Shown: positions 1-5,241, numbered from the stretch's first letter. The stretch: DNA of 5,257 bases from an uncultured bacterium (GCA_903828035.1 CAIKKV010000634.1:1-5257), one strand, 5' to 3'. Notes: a model not told the origin generated them from the letters alone. Made by a program: numbers and translations.

Positions 1-72
1 CGGGGCGCTCAAGGACAGATCGCTGATCTTGATCTGAATGGTCTTTGAAAGCTGCTCTTTACGGCCTTCCAT
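1..72 (-). CDS. 5' end of an unrecognised gene, truncated by the window edge
   Basis: An ATG at 72-70 opens a minus-strand frame that stays open for 24 codons to the window edge and reads MEGRKEQLSKTIQIKISDLS, then LSAP. A ribosome-binding sequence, AGAGG, lies four bases upstream of the ATG. That spacing is short but usable. The start lies 50 bases beyond the der stop codon on the same strand, so the gene could be the third member of the gltX-der transcript or begin its own unit. The visible N-terminus is hydrophilic, with Lys, Glu and Gln in the first 12 residues, and shows no signal peptide or membrane segment. No family can be named from 24 residues. Base composition is less GC-rich here than in the neighbouring genes. 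The frame and ribosome site make it likely to be real, but its function is unknown. Confidence 0.5.
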   Translation of the reverse strand, partial: MEGRKEQLSKTIQIKISDLSLSAP

Positions 73-79
73 GGAACCT

Positions 80-113
80 CTTGTTTAAGCCAAAACAAGC
101 TTATCAAATAAGC
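80..113 (-). promoter_or_regulatory. Two adjoining small hairpins between der and the next gene
   Basis: Read on the minus strand, GCTTAT-TTG-ATAAGC (113-99) is a perfect 6-base-pair stem with a 3-base loop. It is followed immediately by CTTGTTT-TGGCTT-AAACAAG (99-80), a perfect 7-base-pair stem with a 6-base loop. The two share one base. The first stem is followed by TTGTTTT, which makes it resemble a weak terminator for der. The 3' arm of the second ends in AAG, directly abutting and partly overlapping the AGAGG ribosome site of the partial gene at 72. The pair could attenuate or mask translation of that gene. Both stems are AT-rich and short, so stability is modest and the role is inferred. 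Confidence 0.4.
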
Positions 114-122
114 GCCGCGCCT

Positions 123-1508
123 TCAACCCCGATCCGCGATCTCGCGCGAGGACCGGCGCCTTCCCGTCAGGACTACCGGCGCCCCCTCCAGCCCGAACCG
201 CGAGCGCAGCGCCTTGACCAGGAACGTCTCATAGGCCGGCACCCAGCGGTCCGGATCGTTCACAAACAGGATGATGCGCACGGGATCCACGCCCACCTGG
301 GTGCAATAGAAAATCTTAAGCCGCTTGCCCCGGACCGTGGGCGGCGCCGTCCGCTCGTAGGCATCGGAAAAGGTTCGGTTCAGCAGCCCCGTCGGAAGCG
401 TGGCCCGGATCTGGGCCGCCACATGGTCAATCACCTCCAGCAAGGCCTGCGCGTTATACCCCGTCTTGGCCGAAACGAACACCAGCGGCGCATAGTCCAG
501 GAAGGGGACGGTCCTGCGGAAAGCCGCCTCGTACGCCTTCTCCTGCACCTTCCCCCGGGCCAGATCCCATTTGTTGATCACGATCACGCAGCCGCGCCGG
601 TGCTCCCGGATCAGCGCCGCGATCTTCTTGTCCTGCTGCGTCGGGCCCTGCTCCGCGTCCATCAGCAGCACGGCGATGTGCGACTGCCGGATGCTCTCCT
701 CGGCCCGCATCAGGCTGAACTTTTCCACCGCCGTGTCGATCTTGCCCGCCTGGCGGATGCCGGCGGTATCGGTCAGCATATAGTGGCGGGCCGTCTCCCC
801 CGTCCCCACCGTGAAGGGAATGTCGATGCTGTCCCGGGTGGTTCCCGCCACCGGCGCGACAATCACCCGGTCGCGCCGGATCACGGCGTTGGTGAGCGAC
901 GATTTTCCCACGTTCGGCCGGCCCGCGAAGACCACCCGCAGGGGCTGCACGGGCGCCGCCGCCGCCACCGTCGGCAGCGTCTTGCAGACCGCCGTCATCA
1001 ATTCCGGAATGCCCCGGTTGTGCAGGGCCGACACCGGGAAGACGGGGAACCCCAGCCGCTCGCAGGCGGCGGCGGCGCCGTCGCGGGCCTCCGTATCGCA
1101 CTTGTTGCAGGCCACGAAAACGGGCCGGCCGGACCGGCGAAGGAGCCGGGCCACCTCTTCGTCCAGGTGAACCGGTCCGCTCTCCACATCCATCACGAAA
1201 ATAATGGCCGCGGCGTCCTCCAGGGCGGTCTCCGTCTGGTGGCGCACCGAGGCGTCGAGCCCGTCCGCCGTCATCTTGCCGTCAAACGTCAGGATGCCGC
1301 CCGTGTCGACCAGCTCGAACCGCCGCTCCTCCCAGATCGCGGGCGCCGCCACGCGATCGCGCGTCACGCCCTCCTCCTCGTGCACAATCGCCATGCGCCG
1401 GCCGGCCAGCCGGTTGAACAGGGCCGACTTGCCCACATTCGTGCGGCCGGCGATCACCACCACCGGCAGCTGCCATCCGGTCAATTGGGGTATGTCCTCT
1501 TTTTTCAA
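123..1508 (-). CDS. der: Ribosome-assembly GTPase Der (EngA)
   Basis: Der is an essential cytoplasmic GTPase with two tandem G domains that acts in maturation of the 50S ribosomal subunit. At 461 residues it has the normal family length. G domain 1 shows GRTNVGKS (21-28), T49, DTGG (68-71), NKCD (135-138) and SAL (160-162). G domain 2 shows GRPNVGKS (196-203), TT (223-224), DTAG (247-250), NKWD (312-315) and SAK (346-348). The remaining C-terminal part (about 370-450) fits the KH-like domain and is followed by a basic tail. The first P-loop has Thr where most Der proteins have Pro; the catalytic Gly-Lys-Ser is intact. The TTG start at 1508-1506 overlaps the gltX stop as TTGA, so the two genes should be translationally coupled. 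A second TTG at codon 9 is a real alternative start. Identity is certain; only the start is open. Confidence 0.97.
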   Translation of the reverse strand: MKKEDIPQLTGWQLPVVVIAGRTNVGKSALFNRLAGRRMAIVHEEEGVTRDRVAAPAIWEERRFELVDTGGILTFDGKMTADGLDASVRHQTETALEDAAAIIFVMDVESGPVHLDEEVARLLRRSGRPVFVACNKCDTEARDGAAAACERLGFPVFPVSALHNRGIPELMTAVCKTLPTVAAAAPVQPLRVVFAGRPNVGKSSLTNAVIRRDRVIVAPVAGTTRDSIDIPFTVGTGETARHYMLTDTAGIRQAGKIDTAVEKFSLMRAEESIRQSHIAVLLMDAEQGPTQQDKKIAALIREHRRGCVIVINKWDLARGKVQEKAYEAAFRRTVPFLDYAPLVFVSAKTGYNAQALLEVIDHVAAQIRATLPTGLLNRTFSDAYERTAPPTVRGKRLKIFYCTQVGVDPVRIILFVNDPDRWVPAYETFLVKALRSRFGLEGAPVVLTGRRRSSREIADRG

Positions 1509-1523
1509 GATACCGCCCCCCCG
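1482..1523 (-). promoter_or_regulatory. Alternative TTG starts and ribosome sites of der
   Basis: No ATG lies near the conserved N-terminus of Der, and two TTG codons compete. The upstream one (1508-1506) overlaps the gltX TGA and is preceded by a G-rich stretch (1522-1514, GGGGGGGCG) inside the gltX 3' end, which is only a loose ribosome-site match. The second TTG (1484-1482, codon 9) sits 10 bases after AGAGGA (1500-1495), a better Shine-Dalgarno match. Its use would give a 453-residue protein with a 20-base gap to gltX. Both leave the first P-loop intact. The 4-base TTGA overlap favours the upstream start by coupling, while the ribosome site favours the downstream one. Confidence 0.45.
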
Positions 1524-2827
1524 TGCAACTGCAAGGCGCGGGCGATGCGGGCCATGACCCGGGGGCGCCCCAGGACCTCAAGCATCTCGAACAGGCCGGG
1601 GCCCACGCCCAGGCCGCTCACCGCCACCCGGACGGGGTGGATGATCTCGCCGATCTCCACGCCCTTTTCAACGGCCAGGTCGTGCAGCGTCTTCTCCAGG
1701 GCGGCGGCCGTAAAGTCCGGCATCCCGGCAAACCGCTGGTTCATGGCCTCCAGGAGGGCCGGGGCGCCCGGCTTGTGCAGCCGCTTCTTCACCACCTTGT
1801 CGTCCCACGTGAAATCATCCCGGAAGAAAAAGGCCACCGCCGGCGGAATGTCGGGAAAGGACTTCGTGCGCGAGTGCATCAGCGCGGCCACGGCGTTGAA
1901 ATAGGCTTCATCCACCTGGGCGGGAAGCGCGGCGGCGCCCTCCAGCGCCTGCCGGAACCGCTGGCGGAACTCGGCCTCCGGCATCCTCCGGATATACTCC
2001 CCGTTCATCCACTCGAACTTGCGCATGTCCATCTGCGCGGGAGACGATTTGACCTGCTTGAAATCGAACAGGGCCACCATCTCGTCGCGGGTCATCAGCT
2101 CGCGATCCTCGCCCGGCGACCAGCCCAGCAGCGCGAGGAAGTTGAACAGCGCCTCGGGCAGGAAGCCGCGCGTGCGGAAGTCGCCCACAAAGGCGGCCCC
2201 GTCGCGCTTGGAGTAGGGCTTCCCCTGGGCGTTCACGATCATCGGCAGGTGGGCGTAAACCGGGGGCGTGGCGCCCAGCGCCGCGAACAGGGCGATGTGC
2301 CGGAAGGTGTTCTCCACATGGTCGTCGCCCCGGATGATATGGGTGATCTTCATCGTCACGTCGTCCACCACGTTCGCCAAATGGAAAACGGGCGTGCCGT
2401 TGGAGCGCACGATGACGAAGTCCTTCAGGTCTTCGGCCTTCTTGGCGAGGGTTCCCTTGACGGCGTCCTCGAACGTGATGTCGGTTCCGGGCATGCGGAA
2501 AAACACCACTTCGCCACCCTCTTCGCCCTTGGTGCCCTTGTAGGCGTGGCCGGTCTGCAGCAGCTTTTCAACCGCCGCCTGGTGCCGGTCGTTCTCGGCC
2601 GTCTGGTAAACGGGCGGCGCGTCATAGTTCAGCCCCAGCCATTCCATGGCGTCCAGCACGCCCTTGACCGCCTCGGGCGTCGAGCGCTCCCGGTCGGTAT
2701 CCTCGATCCGCAGCAGGAACTCGCCGCCATGATGCCGGGCGAACAGCCAGTTGAAGATGGCGGCCCGGATATTGCCGATATGCACCTGCCCGGTGGGGCT
2801 GGGCGCGAAACGTACACGAACACTCAT
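1505..2827 (-). CDS. gltX: Glutamyl-tRNA synthetase, compact form
   Basis: This class I aminoacyl-tRNA synthetase joins glutamate to tRNA-Glu in the cytoplasm. The N-terminal catalytic domain has SPTGQVHIGN (10-19), which contains the HIGH signature, then LRIEDTDRERS (39-49). IIRGDDHVENT (164-174) follows, and the KMSKS-loop equivalent is KPYSKRDG (203-210). The motif PEALFNFLALLGWSPG (224-239) leads into the helical anticodon-binding half, which ends with IIHPVRVAVSGLGVGPGLFEML (395-416). The protein has 440 residues, shorter than the usual 465-490. Compared with the E. coli enzyme, the stretch that carries the zinc ligands (CFC...CRH) is replaced by about ten residues around 98-107, and there is no cysteine anywhere. 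The ATG at 2827 has AGGGAG seven bases upstream. The gene overlaps der by four bases and has its own promoter. The glutamyl assignment is firm; whether it also charges tRNA-Gln cannot be read from the sequence. Confidence 0.97.
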   Translation of the reverse strand: MSVRVRFAPSPTGQVHIGNIRAAIFNWLFARHHGGEFLLRIEDTDRERSTPEAVKGVLDAMEWLGLNYDAPPVYQTAENDRHQAAVEKLLQTGHAYKGTKGEEGGEVVFFRMPGTDITFEDAVKGTLAKKAEDLKDFVIVRSNGTPVFHLANVVDDVTMKITHIIRGDDHVENTFRHIALFAALGATPPVYAHLPMIVNAQGKPYSKRDGAAFVGDFRTRGFLPEALFNFLALLGWSPGEDRELMTRDEMVALFDFKQVKSSPAQMDMRKFEWMNGEYIRRMPEAEFRQRFRQALEGAAALPAQVDEAYFNAVAALMHSRTKSFPDIPPAVAFFFRDDFTWDDKVVKKRLHKPGAPALLEAMNQRFAGMPDFTAAALEKTLHDLAVEKGVEIGEIIHPVRVAVSGLGVGPGLFEMLEVLGRPRVMARIARALQLHGGAVS

Positions 2828-2843
2828 TGATAAACTCCCTGAA

Positions 2844-2866
2844 AGCTGGCGTTCATCATACCAGCT
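2844..2866 (-). promoter_or_regulatory. Inverted repeat flanking the gltX -10 box, possible operator
   Basis: AGCTGG (minus strand 2866-2861) and CCAGCT (2849-2844) are perfect inverted 6-base arms separated by 11 bases. They bracket the -10 box and the predicted transcription start. Because the upstream arm lies before the start site, the dyad is unlikely to act as an RNA hairpin and would more plausibly be a protein-binding site. Six-base arms can arise by chance, so this is only a suggestion. Confidence 0.25.
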
Positions 2867-2882
2867 AACCGGGGGGAGTCAA
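2855..2882 (-). promoter_or_regulatory. Sigma70-like extended -10 promoter for gltX-der
   Basis: On the minus strand a -35 box TTGACT (2882-2877) is separated by 16 bases from a -10 box TATGAT (2860-2855). Each matches five of six consensus positions. The -10 is preceded by TGG, giving the TGn extended -10 signature. Transcription would begin near 2848, leaving a leader of about 20 bases that contains the AGGGAG ribosome site (2840-2835) and little else. The site lies in the 93-base gap between the hydrolase stop and the gltX start, so gltX and der need not depend on upstream transcription. Confidence 0.72.
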
Positions 2883-2920
2883 TCCATCCCCGCCGGGACC
2901 GGGGCGAATGCCGCCGCTTT

Positions 2921-3739
2921 TCAGCGAACTTGTCGCTGGAGCCACTCGCGCGTTTCGCGGATCAGGGCCGGACAGGAGACCAGGCCGACCAGGTTCCAGA
3001 ACGGCTGCTCCCTCAGCGCCCTCACGTCACAGTCCATCCCGGCCCCGCGCAAGGCCTCCCCAGCCCCCCAAAGCGCGGGAGACGGCCGCTCCGAGCTCCC
3101 GATGGCCAGCACCAACCCCTTCCGGGGAAGGGGCGCCTGGAGCCCGTCCAGCCCCACCCCGCCCAGATCCCGGTACAACGCCGGGGTCACCGGGTGGCCG
3201 TCGAAGTCGATCGTCCTGCCCGCCACCAATTCCTGGATCAGGAAATCCCGCGACGCCTGGCTCCGCCAGAAGGTCATCATCTCCTTCATCAGCTTGCGCC
3301 GCAACTCCTGCTCCACATACTCCCGTCCGTGAAGGACGGGCTCCCAGAGCAGGGCGAAATCAAACAGGCCTTTTCCGGCGGAGGCCTTCAGCCCCAGCGG
3401 AGCCCCCAGCCGGAGCCCCAGCATGCCGGTGGAGTGGCCGGCGGCACGGGCTTTCAGGAAGCCGGTGGCCGCCTCGATATCGGCCAGCCAGTCGGGCACG
3501 GAATACGCCTCGAACTCGCCGCTGCTGTCGCCGCAGCCGCGATAGTCGAACCGGAGAACGGCGTAGCCGGCCGCGCAGAGGGCGCGCGCGGTTTCCACGA
3601 GGATCCGCTGGGCCGGCTTCCGCTCCTCGAACAGGGGGTTGCAGAAGACCAGCGAGGCGCTCACCGGCCCCTCGGGCCGGTGGATCATGCCGCTCAGCCA
3701 GCCGTCGCCGCTGTCAATCCTGCAGGGTTCTTCATTCAT
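2921..3739 (-). CDS. Alpha/beta-hydrolase-fold protein, exosortase A-associated hydrolase 2-like
   Basis: A 272-residue cytoplasmic-looking protein with the alpha/beta-hydrolase layout: FCNPLFEERKPAQR (32-45), ARALCAAGYAVLRFDYRGCGDSSG (51-74), DWLADIEAA (83-91), GLRLG (108-112) at the nucleophile elbow, and a C-terminal PFWNLVGLVSCPALIRETREWL (246-267). From memory, this matches 'hydrolase 2' of exosortase A (PEP-CTERM sorting, exopolysaccharide) loci, which has PF.EE, GCGDS, GLR.G and PFW...PAL motifs. The usual GxSxG nucleophile serine is Arg110, and Phe/Trp occupy the region of the usual catalytic His, so ordinary serine hydrolysis is doubtful. I chose the ATG at 3739, seven bases after the acyl carrier protein stop. 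An upstream TTG (3781) would overlap that gene by 35 bases and add an atypical Pro-rich leader. No strong ribosome site precedes the ATG, so coupling to the carrier gene is likely. The substrate is unknown; an acyl group on the neighbouring carrier is an inference. Confidence 0.8.
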   Translation of the reverse strand: MNEEPCRIDSGDGWLSGMIHRPEGPVSASLVFCNPLFEERKPAQRILVETARALCAAGYAVLRFDYRGCGDSSGEFEAYSVPDWLADIEAATGFLKARAAGHSTGMLGLRLGAPLGLKASAGKGLFDFALLWEPVLHGREYVEQELRRKLMKEMMTFWRSQASRDFLIQELVAGRTIDFDGHPVTPALYRDLGGVGLDGLQAPLPRKGLVLAIGSSERPSPALWGAGEALRGAGMDCDVRALREQPFWNLVGLVSCPALIRETREWLQRQVR

Positions 3740-3746
3740 GGGAAAC

Positions 3747-4013
3747 TCACGCGCCGGGGGCGGCCAGCTTGGAGCGGACAAAGCGCGCCAGGGCGGCCAC
3801 GCTGAGGAAGTGCTTGATGTCGAACTCCTCGTCGCCGATCCGGATCCCGAACTCCTCCTCGATGCCCACCACCAGCTCGAACAGGCTCACGGAATCGACC
3901 CCGTAGTCCCTGACCAGCGACTTCTCATCCTCGATCGCCTCGGGCGCGATCTTCATGAACAGGCGGTCAACGATCATCCGCTTCAGGCGGCTCTCCATTG
4001 TTTCTTCTGTCAT
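3747..4013 (-). CDS. Acyl carrier protein (phosphopantetheine-binding)
   Basis: An 88-residue acidic four-helix acyl carrier protein. The motif DYGVDSVSLFEL (36-47) places the phosphopantetheine attachment at Ser41. It is followed by the helix-2/3 pattern ELVVGIEEEFGIRIGDEEFD and a final ARFVRSKL helix. Such proteins carry acyl chains as thioesters for a synthase or transferase. The DSV core and the long N-terminal helix (residues 1-22) differ from the usual AcpP of fatty acid synthesis (DSLD core), and no fab genes are nearby, so this looks like a dedicated carrier for a specialised pathway. The ATG at 4013 has GAGGAG eight bases upstream, and a promoter lies just before it. It is followed after seven bases by the hydrolase-fold gene. 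ACPs accompany hydrolase 1/2 genes, an acyl-CoA ligase and a PLP decarboxylase in exosortase A loci, which fits this pair. The acyl substrate and partner enzymes are not visible here. Confidence 0.93.
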   Translation of the reverse strand: MTEETMESRLKRMIVDRLFMKIAPEAIEDEKSLVRDYGVDSVSLFELVVGIEEEFGIRIGDEEFDIKHFLSVAALARFVRSKLAAPGA

Positions 4014-4021
4014 CGGGGCGT

Positions 4022-4067
4022 CTCCTCATTACACCGCGATAATAGGCAGTACGGCGCCGCCTGTCCA
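4022..4067 (-). promoter_or_regulatory. Sigma70-like promoter and ribosome site for the ACP-hydrolase pair
   Basis: On the minus strand TGGACA (4067-4062) and TATTAT (4044-4039) are separated by exactly 17 bases, and each matches five of six consensus positions. The predicted start near 4032 leaves a leader of less than 20 bases that contains the strong ribosome site GAGGAG (4027-4022), eight bases before the ATG. This marks the ACP-hydrolase pair as a transcription unit separate from the ROK kinase, whose stop lies 96 bases before the ACP start. I saw no convincing terminator for the kinase in this gap. Confidence 0.68.
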
Positions 4068-4109
4068 GCCTTGGCGCAGGTCCGCCGGGGCAGTCGCCTC
4101 TTCTGCCGC

Positions 4110-4994
4110 TCAAATGCCGATCAGGGCGGCGCCGATCACGCCCGCCGAATCGCCGAGGGCATGCTTCACGATGGGCGTCTCCAGGCTGTCGCTGAAAATG
4201 CAGCGGGCCACCTCCTTCACGCCCTCGTCGTACAGCTCGGGAATGTTGGACACCCCGCCGCCCAGCACCACGATGTCGGGGTCGAGCACGTTGATCAGGT
4301 TGGCCAGGGCGCGCCCGAACCGGGCGAAAAACAGCTTCATGAACGCGACGGCGCGGCCCTCGCCGGCCCGGTAATCCTGCACAATGTCCCGGAGCGGGCG
4401 GGCCGCCCCGTGCTGCTCCAGCCAGCGTTGCTCCAGCCCGCCGCCGCTGATGAGCGTCTCCACGCACCCGCGCGCGCCGCAGTAGCAGGCGGGCCCCTGC
4501 GGGTCGATGGCCATATGCCCCCACTCGCCGCCGATCGCCTGCAGGCCGGTGATGACGCCCCCCTTGTGCACGATTCCGCCGCCGCAGCCTGTCCCCATAA
4601 TCACGCCAAACACCAGATCCCTGCCCTGGCCGGCGCCCCGCATGGCCTCGGCCATGGCGAAGCAGTTGGCGTCGTTCTGGATCTCGATCGGGCGGCCGAG
4701 CCGCCGCTCCAGTTCCGCCTTGAGCGGCTGGCCGTTGAGGCAGACGGTGTTGGAGTTCTTCAGCAGGCCGGTGCGCCGGGAAACGGCGCCGGGGGTCCCG
4801 ATGCCGAACGTGTGCGCGGCCGAGCCGGTCTCCCGGACCAGCTGGTCATGCAATCCCGCGATCCGCTCCAGGATGTGCGTGTACCCTTTTTCGCGCTCCG
4901 TCGGAATGCGCTTGCGGAGCAGCTCCGCGCCCGCCGCATCAAGGACGACGCCTTCGATTTTCGTTCCGCCCAGGTCGATTCCGATCCGATTCAT
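4110..4994 (-). CDS. ROK family sugar kinase, Mak/fructokinase-like
   Basis: This 294-residue cytoplasmic kinase uses ATP to phosphorylate a hexose, giving the 6-phosphate. The N-terminal phosphate-binding motif is DLGGTKIEG (7-15). The sugar-binding half has LLKNSNTVCLNGQP (77-90) and the catalytic-base motif QNDAN with Asp108. GTGCGGGIV (134-142) is a second phosphate site. The ROK zinc site is complete: EWGH (157-160) followed by CYCGARGCVET with Cys170, Cys172 and Cys177. LDPDIVVLGGGVSN (237-250) is the adenosine-side motif. There is no N-terminal helix-turn-helix, so it is a kinase and not a ROK repressor. The LKNSN...LNGQP and LDPDIVVLGGG segments resemble E. coli Mak, favouring fructose, though glucose, mannose or N-acetylglucosamine cannot be excluded. 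The ATG at 4994 places DLGGT at the normal distance, but no good ribosome site precedes it. The unit has its own promoter and two upstream palindromes. Confidence 0.93.
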   Translation of the reverse strand: MNRIGIDLGGTKIEGVVLDAAGAELLRKRIPTEREKGYTHILERIAGLHDQLVRETGSAAHTFGIGTPGAVSRRTGLLKNSNTVCLNGQPLKAELERRLGRPIEIQNDANCFAMAEAMRGAGQGRDLVFGVIMGTGCGGGIVHKGGVITGLQAIGGEWGHMAIDPQGPACYCGARGCVETLISGGGLEQRWLEQHGAARPLRDIVQDYRAGEGRAVAFMKLFFARFGRALANLINVLDPDIVVLGGGVSNIPELYDEGVKEVARCIFSDSLETPIVKHALGDSAGVIGAALIGI

Positions 4995-5010
4995 AAGTGC
5001 GAAGACTCTA

Positions 5011-5039
5011 CAGAAAATTGCAAAAAATGCAACTTTCTG
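5011..5039. promoter_or_regulatory. Long imperfect palindrome in the ROK kinase leader, possible operator
   Basis: The arms CAGAAAATTGCA (5011-5022) and TGCAACTTTCTG (5028-5039) are inverted repeats that pair at 11 of 12 positions. The single mismatch is 5017 against 5033, and a 5-base A-tract forms the centre. The dyad begins 17 bases upstream of the kinase start codon, downstream of the predicted promoter. It could bind a repressor as a roadblock or fold as a leader hairpin (on the minus strand TTGCA-TTTTT-TGCAA at the tip). Arms this long are unlikely by chance even in AT-rich DNA. The cognate regulator is not in the window. Confidence 0.5.
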
Positions 5040-5062
5040 GGCGCTTCAGGGTTTATGGGGGG

Positions 5063-5090
5063 ATTATTCATTGAATGAAAGACCTGTCAG
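5063..5090 (-). promoter_or_regulatory. Candidate promoter of the ROK kinase with an internal palindrome
   Basis: On the minus strand CTGACA (5090-5085) and AATAAT (5068-5063) are separated by 16 bases, and each matches five of six sigma70 consensus positions. The predicted start near 5056 gives a leader of roughly 60 bases. The spacer contains a perfect 13-base palindrome, TTCATT-G-AATGAA (5067-5079), which overlaps the -10 box and is well placed for a repressor to block polymerase. A weaker alternative (TTGCAT-16-TAGAGT) lies closer to the gene but matches consensus less well. Confidence 0.48.
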
Positions 5091-5124
5091 GCCTGTTTTT
5101 CTTCGACCTCACAGCGCCTTTGCC

Positions 5125-5218
5125 GTCATCCCGAGCGTAGTCGAGGGATCTCTTCCTTACCGTCTAAACCCGGAGATCCCTCGACTCCGGCCCGAAGCGT
5201 GCCTCCGCTCGGGATGAC
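5125..5218. repeat. Interrupted long inverted repeat of the GTCATCCCGAGCG...GTCGAGGGATCTC type
   Basis: The outer arms GTCATCCCGAGCG (5125-5137) and CGCTCGGGATGAC (5206-5218) are perfect 13-base inverted repeats. The inner arms AGTCGAGGGATCTC (5139-5152) and GAGATCCCTCGACT (5173-5186) are perfect 14-base inverted repeats around a 20-base centre. The left side has one base between the arms, the right side 19 bases (5187-5205), so the structure is a long hairpin with a lopsided internal loop. Sequences of this family are scattered through intergenic regions of many environmental bacteria. They encode no protein and behave like REP-type or MITE-like elements. Its place upstream of the kinase and outside any gene is typical. 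It might also terminate transcription entering from the right, though no T-tract follows it on the minus strand. Confidence 0.85.
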
Positions 5219-5241
5219 AGAATAAGATCAATAAATATAAG
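5214..5241 (+). promoter_or_regulatory. Possible rightward promoter using the end of the inverted repeat
   Basis: On the plus strand ATGACA (5214-5219) and TATAAG (5236-5241) are separated by 16 bases, and each matches five of six sigma70 consensus positions. The first five bases of the -35 box are the outer end of the inverted repeat. Downstream sequence to the window edge is AT-rich with no start codon, so any gene it serves lies outside. AT-rich DNA yields such matches easily, so confidence is low. The remaining bases 5219-5257 show nothing else. Confidence 0.28.

Noticed and set aside
45..1904. A 619-codon plus-strand open frame opposite der and the 3' part of gltX
   Set aside because: Its product is rich in Arg, His, Pro and Gly with no recognisable domain, and it crosses two genes of certain identity. 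It is the usual antisense shadow of GC-rich codons.
1523..2830. A 435-codon plus-strand open frame opposite gltX
   Set aside because: It mirrors gltX almost end to end, has low-complexity Arg/His/Gly/Val composition and no domain or ribosome site of its own.
2888..2904. Hairpin CCCCG...CGGGG after the hydrolase stop, as a terminator
   Set aside because: It has only five base pairs with a 7-base loop and no T-tract follows on the minus strand, so it is not a convincing intrinsic terminator.
3740..3781. Upstream TTG start (3781) for the hydrolase
   Set aside because: It would overlap the ACP gene by 35 bases and add a Pro-rich leader not expected in the family. The ATG at 3739 sits neatly seven bases after the ACP stop.
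2908..3906. Overlapping plus-strand open frames opposite the hydrolase gene (also 2930-3805 and 2751-3332)
   Set aside because: Three different frames are open over the same stretch, all with Arg/Pro/Ser-rich products, which points to composition and not coding.
3639..5078. A 479-codon plus-strand open frame opposite the ACP and ROK kinase
   Set aside because: It is antisense to two firmly identified genes and has no family features. The open frame is explained by the codon bias of the other strand.
5083..5100. CAGGCCTG palindrome followed by TTTTT as a plus-strand terminator
   Set aside because: The palindrome leaves no workable loop, no plus-strand gene precedes it, and the same bases form the -35 region of the kinase promoter.
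5125..5218. The inverted repeat as a CRISPR unit or insertion-sequence end pair
   Set aside because: There is one copy with inverted, not direct, symmetry, no spacers, no transposase and no flanking target duplication. It fits a REP-like intergenic element.
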